A stretch of DNA of 8,989 nucleotides from an uncultured Lachnospiraceae bacterium (GCA_910586275.1 CAJUIM010000134.1:1-8989); one strand, 5' to 3'. Numbered from the stretch's first letter, positions 1 through 6,435 are shown. Notes: generated from the sequence alone by a model not told the origin. Numbers and translations are program-made.

Positions 1-12
1 GACACCCGAGGG

Positions 13-60
13 GAAATGGGCAGGGATGCCCATTTCAGTCCGATGCGGCATGGATGCCGC
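13..60. repeat. Pair of perfect hairpins near the left edge
   Basis: Two back-to-back inverted repeats. The first has a perfect 10-bp stem (13-22 with 27-36) closed by a GGGA loop. The second has a perfect 6-bp stem (45-50 with 55-60) closed by a TGGA loop. Neither has a T-run on either strand, so they do not look like intrinsic terminators. They could be the end of a structured RNA, a dispersed palindromic repeat, or the 3' part of something starting left of the window. A reading frame is open from base 1 to a stop at 103-105, but it is too short to judge. Confidence 0.6.
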
Positions 61-255
61 TTGAGGACGACCGCAGCTTGTGACACACTTTCTCATTCTG
101 CTTAGAAACCTCCAGCCGAAAAAAGTGCACGGAAAACCGGGACAGGCAGTTTTGCTGCTGCCGGCCACTAAAAAAACTTACGCACGGGCGTCCGCCTCCC
201 AACATTACATTCAGGCTGAACTGTTACGATTTTTGAGTAAAAAGCGGTATGCATA

Positions 256-285
256 TTGTCAGTTCATCCGGAAAAATGGTAAAAT
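256..285 (+). promoter_or_regulatory. Sigma-A-type promoter for the GOGAT-like gene
   Basis: TTGTCA (256-261) and TAAAAT (280-285) are separated by 18 bases, and a TG one base before the -10 hexamer gives an extended -10 element. Transcription would begin near 291-293, leaving a leader of about 35 bases before the start codon at 328. No other gene start is nearby, so this promoter most likely serves the rubredoxin/glutamate-synthase-domain gene. Assigned by inspection of the hexamers only. Confidence 0.55.
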
Positions 286-327
286 AGGAGACAGATGCAT
301 TCACATATGCGAGAAAGGAAGGAAAAT

Positions 328-1731
328 ATGAAGAGATATATTTGCATGGTCTGCGGCTATGTTCATGAAGGGGAGAGTGCGCCGAAAGAGTGCCCGGTCT
401 GCCGTCAGCCCGGGGAGAAATTCCGGGAGGCGGCTGTGTCAGCCGATGCGGAGGGGCTTCCCGGCACCGGAGAGGGCAGGGCGGATGAGACAGGAAGCCC
501 GTCTCAGGATTTAAGTTATGACAAGGCATATTACCGGGCAGATGAATCCTGCCGGTATATGGAAGAAATCCATCAAATGGCAGTGACCGGAAAAAGCGTC
601 AGCGGAGCAATGGGGACGAAGATGCCTATGCCTGACTGGGACGATATTCTTCTTTTGGGGGCACAGCTGAACCCTGCGCCTTTGGACGGAGATGCTCCTG
701 TGTCAGCCATGACGGTAATCGGGAAGCATGCAAAGAAGCCGATGATTCTGGAAAATCCGGTATATATTTCCCATATGTCTTTTGGGGCACTGTCCAAAGA
801 AATTAAGGTGGCGCTGGCAAAAGGCTCGGCAATGGCGAAAACGGCCATGTGCAGCGGGGAAGGGGGCATTCTGCCGGAAGAGCGGGAAGCTTCCTACAAA
901 TACATATTTGAATATATCCCCAATAAATACAGCGTGACGGATGAGAATCTGCGTGCGGCGGATGCGGTGGAAATCAAAATAGGGCAGGGAACCAAGCCCG
1001 GCATGGGCGGGCATCTTCCCGGGGAAAAGGTGACGGCAGAAATCGCCCGGCTGCGCGGGAAAAAGCAGGGAGAGGATGTGCAAAGCCCAAGCAAGTTCCC
1101 GGAACTGAACTCCAAGGAAGATTTAAAGGAAATGGTAGACATGCTGAGACGGCGTTCCGACGGACGGCCCATCGGCATTAAAATAGCAGCGGGGCGGATC
1201 GAGAGGGATTTGGAATACTGCGTCTATGCAGAGCCGGATTTCATAACTGTGGACGGCAGGGGCGGCGCCACCGGATCCAGTCCCTTCCTGCTGCGTGAGG
1301 CTACCACGGTTCCTACGGTATATGCGCTGTACCGAGCAAGAAAATATTTGGATTCCGTGCATTCCGATATCTCTCTGGTAATTACCGGAGGGCTTCGTGT
1401 GTCGGCGGATGTGGCAAAGGCACTCGCCATGGGAGCGGATGCAGTGGCCGTGGCAAGCGCGGCGTTGATTGCGGCTGCATGTCAGCAGTACCGGATCTGC
1501 GGTTCGGGTAACTGCCCGGTAGGGATTGCCACACAGGATCCGGTTTTGCGGGAACGGTTAAAAATTGACCAAGCGGCGCAGAGGGTGGCCAATTACCTGA
1601 ATGTGACGTTGGAGGAACTCAAGACTTTTGCGCGCATTACAGGACATTCTTCCGTGCATGGCCTGTGCGTGGATGATTTGGTGACGCTGAGCAGGGAAAT
1701 TTCGGAGTTTACCAACATTCCCCACGCATAG
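328..1731 (+). CDS. Rubredoxin-fused glutamate synthase-like FMN protein
   Basis: 467 aa. Residues 1-35 form a rubredoxin/rubrerythrin-type metal site with two CxxC pairs (Cys6/9 and Cys22/25). After a variable linker (about 36-60), residues ~110-450 match the FMN-binding synthase domain of glutamate synthase: an ISHMSFGALS segment, GQGTKPGMGGHLPG (~220-233), DGRGGATGSSP (~309-319) and the ITGGLR loop. Cys385, Cys391 and Cys396 have the C-x5-C-x4-C spacing of the 3Fe-4S cluster of glutamate synthase, followed by PVGIATQDP. The N-terminal glutaminase domain and the separate NADPH-oxidising small subunit of classical GOGAT are absent, so the electron donor is probably the rubredoxin module or ferredoxin; actual glutamate synthesis is unproven. 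I chose ATG 328 because AGGAAGG (316-322) lies 5 bases upstream; an in-frame ATG at 295 falls at the predicted transcription start. Apparently monocistronic; no clear terminator follows. Confidence 0.88.
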   Translation: MKRYICMVCGYVHEGESAPKECPVCRQPGEKFREAAVSADAEGLPGTGEGRADETGSPSQDLSYDKAYYRADESCRYMEEIHQMAVTGKSVSGAMGTKMPMPDWDDILLLGAQLNPAPLDGDAPVSAMTVIGKHAKKPMILENPVYISHMSFGALSKEIKVALAKGSAMAKTAMCSGEGGILPEEREASYKYIFEYIPNKYSVTDENLRAADAVEIKIGQGTKPGMGGHLPGEKVTAEIARLRGKKQGEDVQSPSKFPELNSKEDLKEMVDMLRRRSDGRPIGIKIAAGRIERDLEYCVYAEPDFITVDGRGGATGSSPFLLREATTVPTVYALYRARKYLDSVHSDISLVITGGLRVSADVAKALAMGADAVAVASAALIAAACQQYRICGSGNCPVGIATQDPVLRERLKIDQAAQRVANYLNVTLEELKTFARITGHSSVHGLCVDDLVTLSREISEFTNIPHA

Positions 1732-1762
1732 AAAAGAGGACAATTAAAAATTTATAAAAAGA

Positions 1763-1791
1763 TTGACCGGAAACGCAGAAGCAATTATTAT
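1763..1791 (+). promoter_or_regulatory. Sigma-A-type promoter for the rsmD-coaD operon
   Basis: TTGACC (1763-1768) and TATTAT (1786-1791) are spaced by exactly 17 bases, in an A/T-rich stretch just after the upstream gene. Transcription would start near 1798 and give an unusually long leader of about 150 bases before rsmD. That leader contains a small TGCCT/AGGCA pairing (1816-1820 with 1847-1851) and the large inverted repeat at 1880-1925. Judged from hexamers and spacing only. Confidence 0.6.
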
Positions 1792-1879
1792 TAATGTTGG
1801 AATGTATTTTATGTGTGCCTGAAAAATCTTTGTGTGAAAGAGAAGGCAGGCATGCCGGGAAAAAGAAGAGGGAAAGGTT

Positions 1880-1925
1880 CAATGTCATTCCGTTAAGCTT
1901 ATGACGGCTTATCGGAATGACATTG
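1880..1925. repeat. Long inverted repeat in the rsmD leader
   Basis: A perfect 13-bp inverted repeat (1880-1892 with 1913-1925). Inside it, after one T-T mismatch, five more pairs form (1894-1898 with 1907-1911), closing an 8-base loop. In RNA this is an 18-bp stem-loop ending two bases before the purine-rich GGAAAGG (1927-1933) that is the best ribosome binding site for rsmD. No T-run follows, so it is not a standard terminator. It may be a protein-binding or translation-control site, or a copy of a mobile palindromic repeat. Confidence 0.75.
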
Positions 1926-1946
1926 TGGAAAGGTCAGTATACAGTT

Positions 1947-2498
1947 ATGAGAGTGATTGCGGGGACGGCAAGGAGCCTTCCTTTGAAAACGCCGGCGGGG
2001 ATGGAAACAAGGCCAACTACCGACCGGATCAAAGAGACATTGTTCAATATACTGCAGCCCTATCTGACGGACTGCATATTTCTTGATTTATTCAGCGGGA
2101 GCGGGCAGATAGGCATTGAAGCGCTGAGCCGCGGGGCAAGGCATGCCTACTTTGTGGAAAACGGGGCAAAAGCCTTTGCCTGTATTCAGCAGAACGTAAA
2201 ATTTACGGGATTTGAAGAGAAAGCCGTTCTTATCAGGCAGGATGCAATGGGAGGGCTGACGGCCGTTCATGAGAAGGTAGCGGACATTATTTTTATGGAT
2301 CCGCCTTTCGGGATGGGATACGAGGAAAAAATGCTCCGGGCACTGGCAAAGATGCCCTATGTGACCGGAGACAGCCTGATTGTGATAGAAGCTGCGCTTG
2401 GGGAGGATTTTTCCTATGTGCAGGAACTGGGATACCGGGTGGAGAGAACAAAGAATTATAAAACCAATAAGCATGTATTTATAAAAAGACAGAAGTAA
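1947..2498 (+). CDS. rsmD: 16S rRNA (guanine-N2)-methyltransferase RsmD
   Basis: 183 aa, the usual length. RsmD transfers a methyl group from S-adenosylmethionine to N2 of a guanine equivalent to G966 of E. coli 16S rRNA, in the small-subunit head near the P site. The family N-terminus MRVIAG..R...LKTP is present, followed by TRPTTDRIKETLFNIL (21-36), the SAM-binding motif FLDLFSGSGQIGIEA (45-59) and the catalytic DPPF motif (118-121). I chose ATG 1947 because family members begin at MRVIAG. An in-frame ATG at 1917 lies inside the inverted-repeat stem and has no binding site. The likely ribosome binding site GGAAAGG (1927-1933) is rather far away (13 bases). It heads the operon with coaD, 63 bases downstream, the same order as ylbH-coaD in Bacillus subtilis. 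Confidence 0.95.
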   Translation: MRVIAGTARSLPLKTPAGMETRPTTDRIKETLFNILQPYLTDCIFLDLFSGSGQIGIEALSRGARHAYFVENGAKAFACIQQNVKFTGFEEKAVLIRQDAMGGLTAVHEKVADIIFMDPPFGMGYEEKMLRALAKMPYVTGDSLIVIEAALGEDFSYVQELGYRVERTKNYKTNKHVFIKRQK

Positions 2499-2561
2499 TC
2501 GAATGCGTGTGCCGGAAATGGCTTTTCAGGCATGCCGCAGGAAGGGGTATGGTAATTGGGA

Positions 2562-3047
2562 ATGAAATCAGCGATTTATCCGGGCAGCTTTGACCCGGTT
2601 ACTTTTGGGCATCTTGACGTAATACGTCGGGCTGCGGATATTTTTGACGAATTAACTGTAAGCGTGTTGAATAATCATTTAAAGACTCCATTGTTTTCTG
2701 TGGAAGAACGTGTTAAGATATTAGAAGAGGCGACGAAGGATATACCGAATGTAAAGATAGATTCTTTCAGCGGCTTATTAATAGACTATGCGAAGAGGAA
2801 AAACGTGCATGTGGCTATCAGGGGGCTTAGGGCGATAACCGATTTCGAGTACGAACTGCAGATTGCCCAGACGAACCGAAAACTCTCGGATGGGGACTTG
2901 GATACTATGTTTTTCACAACCAGTTTGGAATATGCGTATTTAAGTTCCAGCAGCGTAAAGGAAATTGCCAGCTTCAATGGAGATGTATCCATGTGCGTAC
3001 CGGATTTTGTAGCAGAGCTTATGTATAAAAAATATGGGCATAGATAA
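2562..3047 (+). CDS. coaD: Phosphopantetheine adenylyltransferase CoaD
   Basis: 161 aa, typical length. It transfers AMP from ATP to 4'-phosphopantetheine, giving dephospho-CoA, the penultimate step of coenzyme A synthesis in the cytoplasm. Visible family motifs: AIYPGSFDPVTFGH (4-17) with the nucleotidyltransferase T/HxGH signature, AIRGLRAITDFEYE (85-98), and LSSSSVKE (127-134) corresponding to the ATP-binding ISSxxVKE segment. Start choice: ATG 2562 fits the family N-terminus, but the binding site GGAAGGGG (2540-2547) is 14 bases away. An in-frame TTG at 2556 lies 8 bases from it and adds two residues, so either may be used. It is cotranscribed with rsmD and probably with the coiled-coil gene 40 bases downstream. 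Confidence 0.95.
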   Translation: MKSAIYPGSFDPVTFGHLDVIRRAADIFDELTVSVLNNHLKTPLFSVEERVKILEEATKDIPNVKIDSFSGLLIDYAKRKNVHVAIRGLRAITDFEYELQIAQTNRKLSDGDLDTMFFTTSLEYAYLSSSSVKEIASFNGDVSMCVPDFVAELMYKKYGHR

Positions 3048-3087
3048 TGTTGTCCGCGGATGTTAGGGACAGCCATGGGAGACGGAT

Positions 3088-3693
3088 ATGAGTAGTAGGA
3101 TTGAACAGTTAATTGATGAAATAGAGGAATATATTGACAGCTGTAAATATCAGCCGCTGTCCAATACGAAAATCATTGTAAATAAGGAAGAAATTGATGA
3201 ACTTCTGCGGGAACTGCGGATGAAAACACCGGATGAGATCAAGCGGTATCAGAAGATTATCAGCAATAAGGAGGCAATCCTGAACGATGCCCGCACAAAG
3301 GCGGAGGCATTGATCAATGAGGCTACCGTACATACCAATGAACTGATCAACGAGCATGAGATTATGCAGCAGGCATATGCCCAGGCCAATGAGGTAGTCA
3401 CGCTGGCGACTCATCAGGCACAGGAAATATTGGACAATGCAACGATAGAGGCGAACAATGTGCGTACCGCTGCCATGCAGTATACGGACGAAATGCTGGC
3501 CAATCTGGAGAATCTGATTGCGCAGACGGTGAACATGACAGCTTCCCATTATGAGAGTTTCATCAATAACCTTAACGGGTATGCGGAGGTAATTAGGGCC
3601 AACCGGACGGAACTGCGCCCGCCGGAGATTGACTATCTGCTGGAAGAAGAGGGCGGAGGGAACGAAGCCCTGAATTTGGACATGCTGAAATAA
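3088..3693 (+). CDS. Coiled-coil protein of unknown function
   Basis: 201 aa with no signal peptide or membrane segment, so probably cytoplasmic. Residues 1-60 are mixed, with a conserved-looking core (CKYQPLSNTKIIVNKEEIDELLRELR, ~19-44). Residues ~55-160 are almost entirely helix-forming and rich in Ala, Glu, Asn and Gln, with heptad-like spacing, as in DivIVA/GpsB-type scaffold proteins or ATP synthase stalk (subunit b/E/H) proteins. Databases often label such proteins as ATPase-like, but I see no Walker motif or catalytic signature, so enzymatic function is not supported. The C-terminus (170-201) is acidic with a short Gly run. The start ATG has GGGAG (3077-3081) 6 bases upstream. Its place directly after coaD suggests it is the last operon gene; a scaffold role in division or envelope assembly is inference. 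Confidence 0.85.
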   Translation: MSSRIEQLIDEIEEYIDSCKYQPLSNTKIIVNKEEIDELLRELRMKTPDEIKRYQKIISNKEAILNDARTKAEALINEATVHTNELINEHEIMQQAYAQANEVVTLATHQAQEILDNATIEANNVRTAAMQYTDEMLANLENLIAQTVNMTASHYESFINNLNGYAEVIRANRTELRPPEIDYLLEEEGGGNEALNLDMLK

Positions 3694-3758
3694 GCGATTG
3701 CCGCAGGATGGATAACGGATGAATGGCGGAATGATATGGATGAATATAAACGTGAGGA

Positions 3759-3794
3759 AAAGGCCGGTTTCACATAAAAATGGAACCGGTCTTT
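3759..3794 (+). terminator. Possible intrinsic terminator after the rsmD-coaD operon
   Basis: A 13-bp stem (3759-3771 with 3782-3794, two G-U pairs) encloses a 10-base loop. Its 5' arm begins with an A-run and its 3' side ends in a T-rich but C-interrupted tail (TCTTTCT). It lies 66 bases after the coiled-coil gene, where an operon would end. The imperfect T-tract suggests weak or partial termination, which would let some transcription reach the amidase. Confidence 0.5.
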
Positions 3795-3796
3795 CT

Positions 3797-3890
3797 GGAG
3801 CGTGCTTGGAAATTCATTCCAGACATCTGCCGGAAAGCAATTTTCAAACACGCTCCGAAACGTGTCTGGAAATTTATTCCGGGATCTGCC
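3797..3890. repeat. Three-armed repeat with two alternative hairpins
   Basis: Arm A (3797-3814) pairs with arm B (3839-3856) in 17 of 18 positions, with one G-U pair and one mismatch, over a 24-base loop. Arm B (3839-3852) can instead pair with arm C (3861-3874) in 13 of 14 positions over an 8-base loop. A and C are therefore direct repeats; the similarity runs about 30 bases (3801-3831 and 3861-3890, with one single-base gap). In the frame leading into the amidase they would encode RAWKFIP and RVWKFIP. The element sits between a possible terminator and the amidase start, so it may be a regulatory switch or a dispersed repeat. Confidence 0.7.
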
Positions 3891-3918
3891 ATGGGGAGAC
3901 TGGCTTTTGGATGTGATT

Positions 3919-3944
3919 TTGACAGAAAGAAACGGTTATATAAT
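3919..3944 (+). promoter_or_regulatory. Promoter-like hexamers abutting the amidase start
   Basis: A consensus TTGACA (3919-3924) and a consensus TATAAT (3939-3944) are separated by only 14 bases, shorter than the usual 16-18. The -10 hexamer also touches the ATG at 3945, so transcription would begin inside the coding sequence. Either this is not a working promoter, or translation starts later than 3945. Confidence 0.3.
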
Positions 3945-5435
3945 ATGAAGGAATGTATTTTTAAGTATCGGAGTAAGTTGTGTTATTGGCTGTTGGCCTT
4001 GGGATTCTTTTTCTGCGTGGGACAGCCTGTCCATGCGGCAGAGCCGGTGGTGGTGGTGCTGGACCCCGGCCATGGCGGTGCTAATCTGGGGGCGGAATAC
4101 GAAGACTATACGGAAAAAGAGATGACCATGGCCGTGGCCAAGGCCATGAAGGAGGAACTGGAGAAATATGAGGATATAGAGGTATATCTGACCCATGAGG
4201 GGGATAAGGATATGTCTTTGGAAGAAAGGGCGGCGTTCGCCCGGAACATGAATGCCGATTTTCTGTTCTGCCTGCATTTCAATATGTCGGAAAATCATAA
4301 TCTGTTCGGGGCGGAGGTATGGGTATCCGCATTCGGCGACAAATATCAGAAGGGATATACGTTTGCCAGCGTGGAGATGGAACTGCTGGAGAAAGAGGGG
4401 CTGTATTCCAGAGGGATAAAAACAAGGCTGAATGACAAGGAGGAAGATTATTACGGCATTCTCCGCCATGCCACGGCCATGGATGTGCCGGCGGCGCTGA
4501 TTGAGCATTGCCACTTGGATCAGGCCAACGATCAGGATTTTTATAATTCGGAGGAAAAGCTGAAGCGGTTCGGCATTTTGGATGCCACCGCCGTGGCAAA
4601 GTATTTCGGCCTTCGTTCCGAGATATTGGGGGTGGATTACAGTAATTATAAAAATGTGGAAGTGGCGGAGCCGGTTATGCCGGTAAAGCCCGATACGACG
4701 GAACCGGATGTCTGTGTTCTGGAAGTGGGGAAGGTGGATGCACAGACAGGGGAAGTGACATTGAACGTATCGGCGGCGGATTATGACAGCTATATCCTTT
4801 ATTACAGCTACAGTTATGACGGCGGTGAGACTTTTTCCGATCTGCAGAGATGGGAACCCCGCGGCACGGATCATATTTCCTTTTCCATGAAAGTTCCTTC
4901 AGGCATTCTGGGGGAGGCGGTAGTCAATGTATACAATGGGTATGACCGGATAACGGAGAGTAATCATGTATCCTTGCCGTCCATGTATTATGAGGAAGCG
5001 GTGGAAGCGGGAAATATGTCGGCGGAAAGCAATGCAGGCAGGCAAAAAGCGGGAACGGGCAACGGGACGGAGCAAAATGCGGAAGATGCGGGGCAGACCG
5101 GGACGGAAGGGGAAGCGCAGACCGGGAATACAGGCATATCCGATGCCTCCGGATATGCCCCGGCATCGGAAACGGGGAGAGACGGAAAGGGGACTGCAGC
5201 GTCGGGAACGGACGGACCGATGCCGGGAATAACGGCAGAGGGCAGAAGCGGGCAAGCGGGAGAAGGCCAGGCGGAGGGCACGGAAGGGAATGCCCCTCGG
5301 ATGACCGTGACCTATTTTCTGCAGGTATGTTTGGTCTGCGTGGCTATTCTGCTGGTGCTGGTACTGTCGGCACGTCTGATACTGGCCGGAAAGATGCGTG
5401 TTTCGTCAAAGAAGAAACGAAGAAGGAGAAAATAG
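3945..5435 (+). CDS. Secreted N-acetylmuramoyl-L-alanine amidase with C-terminal anchor
   Basis: 496 aa. Residues 1-31 are a signal peptide (basic n-region, hydrophobic core ~13-26, cleavage after VHA). The zinc-dependent Amidase_3 domain (~34-222) cuts the bond between N-acetylmuramic acid and the peptide stem of peptidoglycan. Visible residues are DPGHGG (His43), Glu57 in TEKE, His111 in CLHFN, and the presumed catalytic Glu187 in LIEHCH. Residues ~250-345 look like a beta-sandwich module (fibronectin-III-like; inference). A Gly/Glu/Thr/Ala-rich linker (~355-450) leads to a membrane helix (~457-481) and a very basic cytoplasmic tail ending in KKKRRRRK. It would sit outside the membrane. I chose ATG 3945 because it opens the signal peptide, though its ribosome binding site is weak. 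The frame stays open back to 3780, but that stretch is the repeat element. The 3' end overlaps ylbJ by 30 bp. Confidence 0.9.
   Translation: MKECIFKYRSKLCYWLLALGFFFCVGQPVHAAEPVVVVLDPGHGGANLGAEYEDYTEKEMTMAVAKAMKEELEKYEDIEVYLTHEGDKDMSLEERAAFARNMNADFLFCLHFNMSENHNLFGAEVWVSAFGDKYQKGYTFASVEMELLEKEGLYSRGIKTRLNDKEEDYYGILRHATAMDVPAALIEHCHLDQANDQDFYNSEEKLKRFGILDATAVAKYFGLRSEILGVDYSNYKNVEVAEPVMPVKPDTTEPDVCVLEVGKVDAQTGEVTLNVSAADYDSYILYYSYSYDGGETFSDLQRWEPRGTDHISFSMKVPSGILGEAVVNVYNGYDRITESNHVSLPSMYYEEAVEAGNMSAESNAGRQKAGTGNGTEQNAEDAGQTGTEGEAQTGNTGISDASGYAPASETGRDGKGTAASGTDGPMPGITAEGRSGQAGEGQAEGTEGNAPRMTVTYFLQVCLVCVAILLVLVLSARLILAGKMRVSSKKKRRRRK
5133..5159. repeat. Perfect hairpin inside the amidase linker
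   Basis: A perfect 10-bp inverted repeat (5133-5142 with 5150-5159) with a 7-base loop lies within the low-complexity linker coding sequence, next to a short direct repeat (GCAGACCGGGA at about 5092 and 5117). It encodes ordinary linker residues and has no T-run. It may simply reflect replication slippage in a repetitive linker. Confidence 0.5.
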
Positions 5436-6425
5436 GGCAAGCAATCCGTAATATACGGCTGTGGCGGCGGACAATGCCAGTTTGTGCAGGATATAGCTGC
5501 GGAGAGATAAATCGGTTTCCTTAATCATGCTGTATGTCTGTGCGATGCAGGAAAAGCCGCCGAAAGGAAGCAGGAGCAGCACAGGCAGGGGGGACGCATC
5601 CCCTACACGGCTGATTCCGCTGGTGATTTCCAGCAGGCAGTTCATCAGACTGCCGGAATCCGTACCGGCAACGGGAACGGACTTTAGGAATATCTGCGGG
5701 ACAAGGTTTAACAGGTTGAACAGAATCATGTATCCTCCCAGCTTGGAAATACCGTACAGCCCGGACAGGATGGCATCGTCCAACGTATCCAGCAGCGATG
5801 TCCGGCGGTCCGGCCGGCATCGGAACTGTTCCGCCGCAGACAGTCCGTTGGGCCTGACAGGGAATCTGCCCGTTTCGTCCTTCCTGCCGGAGGCTTTCCG
5901 GGAAGGGGCGGCAATCTGCTTCCGGTATGCGGTATATCTTAATAATATGCCGTATAACAGCGGAAGCCCGTACATGCCGAAAAGATAGGGGGCTTTCCGT
6001 TTCAGCCCTAACGTAGGAAGGACAAAGCTGATAAAATAGACAGGACCGATATTGTTGCAGAAGGCCAGCAGAAAGGAGGCCTCTTTCCGGGACAGCTTCC
6101 GGCAGGAGTACATTTCGGCAATGGTCCTGGCACCCATGGGAAAGCCGCATAAGAAGCCTATTATTATGGCGTAGATGCCGTTTAAGCTGATATGCATAAG
6201 AGGCATCAGCAGAGGGCTGACTAGCCGGGCAAAATATTCCGTCAGGTTCAGGCGTACCATCATGCCCGACAGTATCATAAAAGGGAGCAGCGCAGGGATC
6301 ATTTTATTAAACCAAAGCTGCAGGCCGGTCAAGGAAAAGGCAAGGCTTTCCAAAGGGTATGTCAGAAGCAGGGCAGTCAGTATAAGGAACATAAGGGTAA
6401 GGATAAAAGTCTTGATATTTTTCAA
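5406..6425 (-). CDS. ylbJ: Sporulation integral membrane protein YlbJ
   Basis: 339 aa from a TTG start. A polytopic membrane protein with paired nucleoside-recognition (Gate) type segments; in Bacillus subtilis, ylbJ is needed for normal spore cortex/heat resistance and is expressed in the mother cell. Family marks here: PALLPFMILSGMMVRL, GFLCGFPMGARTIAEM, FCNNIGPVYF, LLEITSGISR and PFGGFSCIAQTYSMI. Hydrophobic helices lie at both ends, with a basic hydrophilic loop (Arg/Lys-rich) in the middle. I chose TTG (6423-6425) because GGAGGT lies at the ideal distance. An in-frame ATG at 6437-6435 shares its G with that GGAGG and has no binding site of its own; the frame also stays open to 6608 without support. 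It is inverted relative to rsmD-coaD, unlike the Bacillus order, and converges on the amidase with a 30-bp overlap. Confidence 0.9.
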   Translation of the reverse strand: MKNIKTFILTLMFLILTALLLTYPLESLAFSLTGLQLWFNKMIPALLPFMILSGMMVRLNLTEYFARLVSPLLMPLMHISLNGIYAIIIGFLCGFPMGARTIAEMYSCRKLSRKEASFLLAFCNNIGPVYFISFVLPTLGLKRKAPYLFGMYGLPLLYGILLRYTAYRKQIAAPSRKASGRKDETGRFPVRPNGLSAAEQFRCRPDRRTSLLDTLDDAILSGLYGISKLGGYMILFNLLNLVPQIFLKSVPVAGTDSGSLMNCLLEITSGISRVGDASPLPVLLLLPFGGFSCIAQTYSMIKETDLSLRSYILHKLALSAATAVYYGLLALFSPSSFLL

Positions 6426-6430
6426 GGGAA

Positions 6431-6435
6431 CCTCC
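6431..6435 (-). promoter_or_regulatory. Ribosome binding site that sets the ylbJ start
   Basis: On the minus strand GGAGG (6435 down to 6431) is followed by TTCCC and then TTG. The 5-base spacing is good, and a full anti-Shine-Dalgarno match favours TTG 6425. The competing ATG (6437-6435) overlaps this site itself, so it cannot use it. Confidence 0.75.

Noticed and set aside
1..105. Frame open from the left edge to a stop at 103-105, possibly the end of an upstream gene
   Set aside because: Only 34 codons are visible and they cover two perfect hairpins; nothing in the peptide supports a protein family.
80..331. Open frame of 83 codons from GTG 80
   Set aside because: There is no ribosome binding site, the protein resembles nothing I know, and it runs through the promoter and the ribosome binding site and first codons of the next gene.
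3780..3944. N-terminal extension of the amidase back to ATG 3780
   Set aside because: It would bury the signal peptide in the middle of the protein, and it encodes the translated repeat element; no binding site supports it.
3936..4874. Long minus-strand frame of 312 codons under the amidase
   Set aside because: It is antisense to a clear amidase domain, with a His/Arg/Ile-rich composition typical of shadow frames and no recognisable motif.
5446..5458. Small hairpin CCGTA-ATA-TACGG after the amidase stop, as a terminator
   Set aside because: The stem is only 5 bp, it has no T-run on either strand and it lies in the ylbJ coding sequence.
5521..6150. Second minus-strand frame of 209 codons inside ylbJ
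   Set aside because: The ylbJ frame itself has family motifs and membrane helices; this frame is Pro/Arg/Cys-rich and has none.
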